Below are positions 24,001 to 31,129 of a stretch of 31,129 nt of DNA, piece after piece. The notes under the pieces were generated by a model. It saw only the letters and a list, made by a program, of their open reading frames with translations, was not told where the DNA came from and made no database searches. How positions within the stretch are numbered: position 1 is the stretch's first letter; every line of letters starts with the position of its first letter. The stretch comes from Pelargonium cotyledonis. Lineage: Eukaryota; Streptophyta; Magnoliopsida; Geraniales; Geraniaceae. The DNA is taken from NCBI GenBank assembly GCA_036897625.1, contig JAYMTA010000335.1, forward strand, positions 1-31,129, written 5' to 3'. The translations under genes were made by a program, and so were the position numbers.

Positions 24001-27000
24001 TCTTCGATAATATGTTTTTTAACAGATGTACAATCTTCAAGTTTTGTAATTTTTTTTTAGGAATTTTACATATATACCGATTTACTATGGACTCGGCAAT
24101 ATGAGTGCAATTTTGTCAGTAAATTGACAATTTAACTTCTCTACAGCATAGCAAATAGGGCTTTTGCATTGTTTTACATTATTTGTAAGGAACTGTAAGC
24201 ATGATACATATTTTCCTATTTGAACAGGGTCATTATCAGTTTTACAACTATAGTTTGTGGTAATTCGTTGCATGTCTTCTGGTTTAAGTTTATGGTTATG
24301 TATATGCTAATTATGCAGAGTGCCTTAAGTATGTTTGACAACACTACATGGAGAATATAAGTGTGATGTGGCATTTTATCATTGTTTAATGGACCAGGCA
24401 ATTGCCAAAGATGCTATCCTATCAAGGTGTAAAATTATTGCGGAACCTTGGGATTGTGGTGGCCTTTACCTTGTTGGGAGTTTTCCAAATTGGGATAGGT
24501 AATCTTACATCCTTTATTATCTTGTTTCTGTAAAATAGCGGTAGCAGATGATAACAAAATTCTTCTACTACTTTAACATTGGATATCTGAATGCCACTGC
24601 TATATCATTGTTCCTATTGAGAACGTATAACACTTGCTTCTCCTGAGGCAAGGTGTGAAGTCCTAGGGCATAGAAGAGAGGTCTCCACAATTTTTGGAGA
24701 CCTTGGGAGAATTTTCATTTGATGAAATATTGCTCTAACATATGACTAAAATTAGACTACATAGGGTTATAACTCATAATAACAGTGGAGTTTCAGAAAG
24801 CAGCTCTTGAGCTTTGACTGAATTGTTTAGTTTTCCTGCAATTGATGATTTGGCTGCTCAATTTTTTTTTTATTAGCTGGGAGTCCTTGTTATACGTCAA
24901 AAAAATGAAAACATGTTATTCCAATAATAAAAATGGAAGTCACTGTTGGGTGTGAACAATGTGAATGATAATTTGAGATATGGTGTTGAAGTGGTGACAA
25001 AGTCCCACATTGGATAAATATAAAAGAGATGAGCTATGTGTAGTGCTGGAAGCCGAACACTACTTTTATGGTTGACCTTTTAGTATGGAAGCGCAAGTCA
25101 TTATTTTATATGTAGCCCATTGTTGAAAATTAACATGATATGAGAGCATGGTTTGATCCTGACTTTGTCTCAAAGGTGCCTATGTTGACATCCTTTGTGG
25201 CCTCCGATTCACTTGCAAAAGGTCAAGTTTTGATCTTGACATTAGCCCATTTATATTGCTTCCTCATGTGGTTTTGTAGTTCCTTGCAGAAGGACATGCC
25301 TACAATGAAAGAAAAATGTGAGCCTCGCTCGTGAGGGAGAATGTTGAAGTGGTATTAAAATCTCATATTGTGTAAATGTAAAAGAGATGAGTTACATATA
25401 ATGGTGATAGTCAAACTCTACTATTAAACTTGATCCAAATTCAACTAGTATATCAAGTGACAACATTCTTCCTATTTTTCAATGTGGGATTTCTTAGCGG
25501 TCTCCCTCAAATGCAGATTGGATAAGAGAACAAACTCTGCATGTGGACCAAGGGAGGTAAGGCAAATGAGTCAATAGACCCAATTAGAATCAGCTCTAGT
25601 ACCATCTTATATTTTACTCCAACCCAAAGCTTAACCTGATAGGTGAAGGAATCAACTAGTATATCAAGTGACAACATACTCCCCATGTGAGATTCCGTAA
25701 CACCTACTAATAAGATTGACCTTTTAGTAGTAAAAGCCCTAGTCATTATATGTAAGGATCTTATGAATTAAGGGTTCATGATATTAGGGAGATAAGTCCA
25801 TTAGAAATTCAAGAGCTTGACAAACCACATCTTGGACTTATGAACTTTGAATCTTGTTATTCTGTGACAATCATCATGTTCTCTGGTGATTAAATTGTCT
25901 AAAGTTGTCATGTTGTGTGCTTGAATGGGTGTTGAGCTAGGTCCTTACAGTTATTTAACCACAGATGTGTTTGATATTTTGGTACCTTACTTCCATTACT
26001 TAATTCCTTCTAATGTAGGTGGGCTGAATGGAATGGAAAGTATCGTGATGACATAAGAAGATATATAAAGGTGATACTAGTCAGAAATAATCTGCCTTGC
26101 AGTATACTCTTGTTGTCTTGAAATGAAGTTAGTGGGTGCAGAAAATTTTCATATTTCTTGTTATACTGGCAAAGATAGTGGGATTGCATACCATGTGGTT
26201 CCTGGCTCTTCTTATTAATTTGAACATTCTTCATATCTTGGACTCTCTTTTTTGTGATGTTTACTCTACATGTTTCACTGTTTTCCTTGGAAAATTTGAA
26301 TTTTCATTTTTATTCTACTCTACATCATCTTGCTGGATGTTTGTCATGGTAAAGGGAGAAAAAGTCATCGACTTACTATCAAATATCAATATTTCTTTCT
26401 TATCATGTCTTAATGTCTGTAACATAGGGTGAGGGTGGTATGAAGGGGAGTTTTGCAACTCGGGTCTCTGGCTCTGCCGACTTATTCAATGTAAGCATCA
26501 TGAATATCATTATTGCCCTATAATTTGTGAATTGTGACTAACCATTTTGACATTCGTGTTTTATTGTTTGTTAGATTTATAATCTACATGATCGACAAGG
26601 ACTTTATTTGTTATTATTGGATAGGATTAACACACCACAATATTTTTAAATAGGCATTAATCGTGAAAATGGGATTACTTATGAATCTTCTTCCATCAAT
26701 GAAATGGGTGGACATTGGATTGTTTGCTGTGACATGGAGCTATAATATTGTGGTGTTAGCGTCTTGTTTACGATATTCGCAGTTCAGCTTTGAAGATTAA
26801 TTTGTTTATGAGTTGTAAATAGAGGTGTTCACAATTGGTGTAAGATTTAGAGATGAATAATTCGTATATAGTATTTAAATGAGTACATACATATATATTC
26901 ACAATGAAGGATCTAAATTAGGAAGGGGATTATAAGCAATTCCTTAAATTAATACCTATTCAATAGATTTCTAATATACACGGTATCACACCATAGCTTA

Positions 27001-30000
27001 GCTGACATTGAAATTATATACCCAACTTCAGTTAAGAGATGATAGATCCATATCATCTCGCATCTAGATTGGGCCATAGCCGTATATTCAGTTTTCGCGC
27101 TGGAGTGAGATACAACATATTGTTTCTTACTTTCTGTTAAAGTGGGTATGAAGTCCCACATTGGGCGGTGCTGAAAGTAAGTGGGTATTAAGTCCCACAT
27201 ATAACAAATATAATGTTAATTAGCTAAATATAAAGCCTGGTTTTGATCTAGATTTGGCCCGAAGGGGGCCAATTTATGCTGCCAATGTGGGACACTTTTA
27301 GTCACCAAATCCTGGGTTTCATGAACGAATGAAACATCAAATCTAATACACTTAGTAAAAACAACATAAAACGGGACTCATAGGACTGAGTTAAGGAAAA
27401 TATGATGGGAAATACATTTAAAGCACATGGTATAAAATAACACCCAAACAGACGAGACTCTTCATCGGAGGCTGAAGTGGGCCACAGAAAGTATGTGCTT
27501 CTCTTAGCTAGAACTGAGCATCAAGTTATCTCTTAGTTTGGAAGAAATGCGTTAGTTCTATTCCTATCTACTTATGGATGTTGTGGTCATTTTTTTTGCT
27601 CATTTTTGTAGGTGAATAAACGCAAGCCTTATCATAGCGTTAATTTTATCATTGCACATGATGGGTTCACATTATACGATCTTGTTTCATACAACTTCAA
27701 GGTATTGATATAGTTTGAAGTCATTATTTTATTTTATTTTTTATTTAATCCTATTCATGCATTCTTTGCCTTATGGATTGAGTTGTAGCATAATGAAGCT
27801 AATGGAGAAGGTGGCAATGATGGATGCAATGATAATTTTAGCTGGAACTGTGGATTTGAAGGTAGGGTGAAAGTTTTGCTAGTTACTTCCTCATATTTAC
27901 ATTATTTATGAATTCATACTTTTGAAGCTTAAAATCATCAGTGGTTAGACGATGGACCATCTCCATTGGTATTCAGATTTCAGAAAATTGTTAATGAAAA
28001 ACCTGATAGGGCCCTGTGTTGTATTTTTATTTTTTGGAATTTCTTGCTTCCTTCATATTCCTTTTGTTCTAATCTTTCTCATGTGTGAGTGTGTGTGTGC
28101 TGGGCCTGACAGGATTATGACTGTGTCTGTCTGCACTTGAATTAAAAATGCTAAGCTAGTTGTAATTTGTAATTGATAGAGTGATCTTGTCTGTAGGGCT
28201 TTGCTCCATTACTGGCCAGATAATTTCTTGATGTTGAATTTGCTTTTGATCATATTGAGATCTAGCAAGCTGAATATTTATCTGTGTTTATGGAGTAGGA
28301 GAAACTGATGACTCTAATGTTAAAGCCCTACGCTCTCGACAAATGAAAAACTTCCATTTGGCGTTAATGATATCTCAGGTAAATTTTTATTCGAGGCACT
28401 CATATCAGTTAGTCTGATCTTCAATATTATAAACTGAACTCCACTTATCGTTCACTTTAAATTTGATGTTAATATTTTACTGCACGTGACTCCTTCAATT
28501 TTGTGTTATCAACTGTTGTAGGTGGGAAGACTTTGTAAGTTTTGAGTTATTTCATTTCATAGCATATGCAATTTTTTTTTTTTTGTGCGATATTTTTCAC
28601 CTTTATTTCTGCTTCTTCTAAGTTGAACATTCTGTACAACATCCGACTCAAGTTACTGTTCATCTGTACAAAGTTACTTTAGTCTTCTGTAAATTTTATG
28701 TTCCTAGCAGCCCGTCTGTCTTCTGTAAGTTTTTTGTTACTAGTTACAACATCCGACTCGATTTATTGTTGTTCATCAGTACAAGAAAATGCTTTCAAAT
28801 TCTTTGTTCTCCATTTTTTCATGGAAAATAACCTCTCAGAAGATTTTGGATTGTGGTGTTTGGTTCACTAAGAAAAATTAATCAATATGAAATATCCAGT
28901 GAGACATTTGCTTAAAAATTGTCATTAAAATACTTTTCTTCAAAAGGAAATTGTTTTTTAATGATAACTAGAAACTGTTCAGGAAAACATTTTCTTCCAA
29001 AAGCATTTACAGGTGGAAATTATTTTCCTCAAGACTATAAAGCCTATGCCCATTATATTATGGGTTTGAATATTTTGTTTGGAATGAGTATCACTGTCCA
29101 TCGTGGATGATGCCAGTGAACTTGTAGCAATAATACAATTATGGAATTGAATCTAACCAGGGAACTCCAATGATGCTGATGGGAGATGAATACGGACATA
29201 CACGCTATGGAAACAATAACAGTTATGGGCACGATTCTGCTATTAATAATTTCCTGTGGAAACAAGTAAGCCTGTAATCTCCACGTCTCTTTTTTCTCTG
29301 ATGATGTCAACTCAGATAGTGACCAATGTATGACCTATTGATTAACATAGTTGGAAGCAAGGAAGAATAGTCTCTTCAGGTTTTTCTCAGAGGCTATAAA
29401 ATTTCGGCAGACACATCGTGTATTTGCTCACGAGAACTTTCTTAGCAAGGTAATTATCATTTTGCTTATGTGTCTTATTTCTACATTTTCCGTTTCTAAA
29501 TGTAAGCACTCACCTTTGCAAAGCTCATAAAATGGTTCTTACTTTTTGTAGAATGATGTAACATGGCATGAGGATAACTGGGGCAATTACGATAGCAAAT
29601 TCCTTGCATTTACGTAAGTTGTGCATTTATCATTAGTGGAACATGAATATTCTAGACAAATTTTTTGCCAGCATAGTTATTGTGTGACAGGATAGCCCCA
29701 CAATATCTTCATTGTTTTATGCAGTCAATGAGCATAAATCAGCAGAATGTTGACATTAATAGGTTATCATGCCACATTGTATTTCTTTCTTTCTTTTGCG
29801 CTTCTTCTTGTATATATTTAATTGTATTTTGTTTATAGAGTAAAAGTCTTACTTCCAATAAAAATTGTTGTATTCTTTATTGAACCCTACTGAGGATACA
29901 GGAAACGATTCAACTACACTTAATTCGTCTTTAAACCACTGATGTTATAGAATGAGATAGATGCAAGATGAGTTGAGATAATAAACAAATTTTAGTTACC

Positions 30001-30726
30001 TCAATCTCAGAACTGTGTGCCTCACAATACTATGTTTCAGATGTTGGAGTGTGATACACGGATGCTGAGGGCATCTGTTTAAATGTCTTTTTTGCAGGCT
30101 TCATGACAGTAACAGAGATATCTATCTAGCATTCAATGCTCATGACTTTGCTGTTAAAGTCGCAATACCTCCACCGACACAACAGAGGCGCTGGTGTCGT
30201 GTGGTTAGTAGTTTATTTCTCTTATATGATATGCATGCAAAGTTTGTCTTCTTCAGTTTAGTGATCATCTGCGTCATATGCAACATGCACTAGTTAAATG
30301 CACTTGAAATCATTGCATTGTTTCTTGACGACTTTAAGTCATATCCATTAATTGAGTTTTTGTATCCTCTTAAAATTAGCAAACCGCCAAACAGTTCCAA
30401 TTAAATTGAAAAAGTGAAAAAAAAAAATTGCTTCTTTGTGAGAAGAATGCTTATAGAAAAACAAAGTAGGAATTGCCAAAGCCAATGTTGATTGCCATTA
30501 TTATTAGCCTTGCTTCTGTATGATGCTCTTAATATGCTTATGCATGTACGCCTGTCTGTCGATTACTTGATAAAATCCAAGTTCTTGTCCAACGATTCCT
30601 GTTGAATTGCAGGCGGACACTAATCTGGAGTCACCAGACGACTTCACTCCCGAAGGTGTTCCAGGCATTGAAAGCTCTTATAATGTGGCTCCCTTTTCAT
30701 CCATTATGCTTGAAGCAAAGCTGTGA
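12081..30726 (+). CDS. ISA3: isoamylase 3, chloroplastic (starch debranching enzyme), 24 exons
   Basis: Hydrolyses alpha-1,6 branch points of starch glucans in plastids; ISA3 enzymes favour short external branches during starch breakdown. Exons: 12081-12175, 12639-12688, 12800-12864, 13526-13680, 14270-14348, 18149-18385, 18669-18773, 19545-19649, 20307-20441, 20565-20651, 20803-20860, 22162-22225, 22449-22548, 24398-24498, 26019-26070, 26428-26490, 27612-27701, 27789-27861, 28299-28378, 29161-29265, 29351-29449, 29552-29613, 30098-30203, 30613-30726 (TGA). They total 2280 nt, 759 residues, all in frame, close to the 764 of the Arabidopsis protein. The start is the first in-frame ATG after a TAG at 12042-12044. 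Residues 1 to about 65 are Ser/Arg/Lys-rich, transit-peptide-like. CBM48 spans about 82-175. GH13 regions: DVVYNHT (346-352), GFRFD with nucleophile Asp424, IIAEPW with acid Glu461, AHDGF with Asp534. [20 protein letters not shown] follows. All key residues are present, so the enzyme should be active. Confidence 0.97.
12176..12638 (+). other. ISA3 intron 1
   Basis: A 463-base AT-rich intron that splits the transit-peptide region after codon 31 (phase 2). No transposon or repeat was recognised. An overlapping minus-strand open frame (12388-12711) looks like a chance product. Confidence 0.8.
12865..13525 (+). other. ISA3 intron 3 without recognised elements
   Basis: A 661-base intron between the transit-peptide exons and the CBM48 exon. 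The 83-codon open frame at 13142-13393 and its reverse-strand partner resemble no family that I know. Confidence 0.75.
13681..14269 (+). other. ISA3 intron 4 without recognised elements
   Basis: A 589-base AT-rich intron inside the CBM48 coding region (phase 2). It contains a T-run near 13795-13803, and nothing else was recognised. Confidence 0.75.
14767..15242 (-). repeat. inverted partial LTR (left arm)
   Basis: Reverse complement of 16609-17076, aligned by eye along its whole length with roughly one difference in ten and a few small indels (for example about 7 extra bases near 14810). It lacks the counterpart of the first 29 LTR bases. At 15242/15243 the match ends abruptly and Copia RT coding sequence begins. 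Confidence 0.88.
15244..16460 (+). pseudogene. Copia pol remnant: reverse transcriptase and RNase H
   Basis: The frame starts inside the RT core at [18 protein letters not shown], continues through LNKSLYGLK and APRCWY, and holds the catalytic YVDDML motif (about 15537-15554). RNase H blocks include [46 protein letters not shown] (shifted frame) and [13 protein letters not shown] near 16415-16455. Disabling changes: TAG at 15407-15409 where a Gln codon is usual (LKQAPR), an extra base in the G run 15629-15632 shifting frame before the [20 protein letters not shown] block, another shift near 16113, and later stops. Everything N-terminal to the RT core is missing, so it cannot encode a working polyprotein. 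Confidence 0.9.
16568..16579 (+). other. Copia polypurine tract
   Basis: AAGTGGGAGAAA immediately precedes the LTR start TGTTAG. This is the usual plus-strand primer site and fixes the LTR boundary and the element's orientation. Confidence 0.8.
16580..17076 (+). repeat. Copia 3' LTR (497 bp)
   Basis: Starts TGTTAGACATG right after the polypurine tract and ends GATCCTAACA, giving TGTTAG...CTAACA short inverted ends. It is followed directly by the ATGGC target duplication. Its reverse complement, without the first 29 bases, forms the left end of the element. Confidence 0.88.
17800..17960 (+). mobile_element. second decayed LINE tail fragment
   Basis: Similar at DNA level to 9970-10130: both share TACGTGGAAA/AACGTGGAAA, ATAAGAAAAG-CATGAT-ATGC and a later ATCCCAA block in the same order, with about 40 bases missing here. 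One frame reads [13 protein letters not shown], a diverged form of the LINE tail TWxEMIRKDM seen in the FAM91 copy. It lies downstream of the Copia element in ISA3 intron 5. The rest of 17082-18148 is AT-rich without recognised features. Confidence 0.5.
18774..19544 (+). other. ISA3 intron 7 without recognised elements
   Basis: A 771-base AT-rich intron between exons encoding GVIEK and IPHLLELG. No repeat or coding remnant was recognised. Confidence 0.75.
19864..20253. repeat. three-copy tandem repeat, 125-150 base unit
   Basis: Copies begin at about 19864, 20016 and 20140 with TTGATACTGCTGGTCTTTAA (the third has CCGG). Each continues through CTGGTCCTG, an AT/T-rich stretch, TTGCTCAATGTAT and AAAATGCAAGTAGT, and ends in CTAACTCACT. 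Copy 2 lacks the CATCACTATTC segment, so units are about 152 and 124 bases apart. It fills most of ISA3 intron 8, whose splice acceptor (20305-20306) lies 53 bases beyond it. Confidence 0.9.
21729..22040 (+). mobile_element. TRIM-like miniature LTR retrotransposon (copy C)
   Basis: Order: short LTR (21729-21836, TGTTTATG...TTGACA), a primer-binding site TGATATCAGAGC (21837-21848) differing by one base from the TGGTATCAGAGC complement of initiator Met-tRNA, a non-coding internal segment of about 90 bases containing CCTCCCTTCATGGTCCACGT, a purine tract (GTGATGGGG, 21934-21942), then a second LTR start TGTTAATATATCTCACATTA at 21943. The second LTR is degenerate and its end near 22040 is approximate. 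No protein is encoded, which matches terminal-repeat retrotransposons in miniature. It lies in ISA3 intron 11. Confidence 0.7.
22549..24397 (+). other. ISA3 intron 13, long and without recognised elements
   Basis: An 1849-base AT-rich intron between the exon carrying the catalytic Asp and the exon carrying the catalytic Glu. I found no convincing terminal repeats, coding remnant or tandem array. Such length suggests undetected old insertions. Confidence 0.7.
24984..25770 (+). mobile_element. TRIM-like miniature LTR retrotransposon (copy A), interrupted
   Basis: LTR 1 is 24984-25135 (TGTTGAAGTGG...AATTAACA). It is followed by a primer-site-like TGATATGAGAGC (25136-25147, two mismatches to the initiator Met-tRNA complement), about 180 internal bases without a gene, and a purine tract GTGAGGGAGAA (25331-25341). 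LTR 2 starts at 25342 (TGTTGAAGTGG again) and matches LTR 1 as far as CTCTACT, is broken by another element (25423-25703), then resumes with TTGACCTTTTAGTA as in LTR 1. Its right end is approximate. It lies in ISA3 intron 14. A 64-codon frame across the internal part is not a recognisable protein. Confidence 0.75.
25423..25703 (-). mobile_element. TRIM-like element nested in LTR 2 of copy A (copy B)
   Basis: Direct repeats TCAACTAGTATATCAAGTGA at 25441 and 25652 form the core of its two short terminal repeats. On the minus strand the order is LTR start TGTTACGGAATCTCACATGG, a primer-site-like TGGTACTAGAGC, an internal CTCCCTTGGTCCACATGCAG block as in copy C, a purine tract TGAGGGAGAC and a second, shortened LTR. 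CTACT occurs at both edges (25418-25422, 25704-25708) and may be the target duplication. Edges are uncertain by a few bases because host and guest sequences are similar there. Confidence 0.7.
26949..27125 (-). pseudogene. Copia RNase H fragment
   Basis: The minus-strand frame reads [20 protein letters not shown], then [18 protein letters not shown] and [12 protein letters not shown], which match the SKKQ-VSRSSAEAEYRAMA...LWCDN core of Copia RNase H. There is no flanking RT or LTR in the right place, so it is an isolated fragment. It is in ISA3 intron 16, antisense to the gene. It is unrelated in position and orientation to the intron 5 Copia element. Confidence 0.8.
27140..27300. mobile_element. 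LTR/TRIM-like fragment with AAGTCCCACAT repeats
   Basis: AAGTCCCACAT occurs at about 27151 and again at 27191, both after GTGGGTAT, and the inverse AATGTGGGAC appears near 27284. The same AAGTCCCACATTGG word begins LTR 1 of copy A (about 25000). It probably derives from one or two LTR ends of a miniature or truncated retrotransposon. Boundaries are not resolved. The rest of intron 16 (26491-27611) shows nothing else clear. Confidence 0.45.
28635..28784. repeat. 110-base-spaced tandem duplication in ISA3 intron 19
   Basis: TACAACATCCGACTC occurs at 28635 and 28745, followed in both by a GTTCATC-GTACAA block. Between them, GTCTTCTGTAA-TTTT-TGTT is also doubled. It looks like an imperfect local duplication. 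The rest of the intron (28379-29160) is AT-rich, with AAAACATTTTCTTCC-type words near 28985 and no confirmed element. Confidence 0.65.
29614..30097 (+). other. ISA3 intron 22 without recognised elements
   Basis: A 484-base AT-rich intron splitting a Thr codon in the C-terminal beta-sandwich region. Nothing else was recognised. Intron 23 (30204-30612) likewise shows nothing. Confidence 0.75.
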
Positions 30727-31129
30727 CATCACAAAAACTTCCCACGGATAATATTTGGTGATCCCGTTCTGGAGTGACATACAGTGAGATGAGACTCTGG
30801 AAGGAGATGGGCTATGTTCAACCTCTCCCAGGCAGATATTTCAATATGCGTGAGTTCGTATTGCTAAAATTTAGATTGTTGAAGACTTAGAATCCACCTA
30901 CATAAAAAAATGCATTCAATAAGATGTTAGGTAGCGTACTTGGATTATTAATATACATGTACTGACAGAAACTGAGAAGAAATAATTTCACTGTATTTAA
31001 TCATTCATCAGGATCAAATATATACATGTTTCCCTAGTAGCTAGAAAAGTGATAGATCCTATAATTAAGGGATATATACTACCTGAACAGAATTCAAATT
31101 AGCCTAACTCTAGGGATATATACCATTCC
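30727..31129 (+). other. ISA3 3' UTR and downstream flank
   Basis: Non-coding after the TGA at 30724-30726. A weak AATAAG near 30917 could act as a plant polyadenylation signal, but the transcript end is not fixed. No further gene begins before the window ends. Confidence 0.6.

Noticed and set aside
26136..26432. 98-codon hydrophobic ORF in ISA3 intron 15
   Set aside because: T-rich intron sequence readily gives Phe/Leu-rich frames; it runs into the exon 16 acceptor and matches no family.
1..31129. tRNA, rRNA, CRISPR array or bacterial-type operon
   Set aside because: No cloverleaf, rRNA block, regular repeat-spacer array or Shine-Dalgarno-linked ORF series was seen; gene structure is plainly plant nuclear.

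Overview
The window is nuclear DNA from a flowering plant, most likely a eudicot. It is AT-rich, every inferred intron is GT-AG, the introns are long and full of transposons, and both genes are clear plant orthologues. I cannot name the species. Two multi-exon protein genes lie head-to-tail on the plus strand with about 1.2 kb between stop codon and start codon. Almost all other features are transposon remnants and simple repeats inside introns.

Gene 1 (1036-10879, truncated at its 5' end by the window edge) is the plant FAM91 homologue. Eight exons give 913 residues to a TAG stop. Roughly 80-85 N-terminal residues are expected upstream of base 1. Bases 1-1035 look like the preceding intron and hold a microsatellite, a 55-base palindrome and a MITE-like element. 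The next introns hold an hAT-type MITE, two Stowaway-like MITEs, another short inverted-repeat element and a decayed LINE tail.

Bases 10880-12080 hold the 3' UTR of gene 1 and the promoter and leader of gene 2, with two G-box (CACGTG) sites and a five-codon upstream ORF.

Gene 2 (12081-30726, complete) is plastidial isoamylase 3 (ISA3), a starch-debranching enzyme. Twenty-four exons join in frame to 759 residues: transit peptide, CBM48, and a GH13 catalytic barrel with all catalytic residues present. Its introns carry a Copia element bounded by an inverted LTR copy (intron 5), a three-copy tandem repeat (intron 8), TRIM-like miniature retrotransposons (introns 11 and 14, the latter a nested pair) and a minus-strand Copia fragment (intron 16).

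No functional link between the two genes is evident: one is predicted to act in endosome-to-Golgi trafficking and the other in chloroplast starch turnover. The most unusual object is the intron 5 Copia element. Its ends are inverted LTR copies rather than direct ones, yet it is flanked by a perfect 5-bp target-site duplication, so it seems to have integrated as one unit in an aberrant cDNA form.
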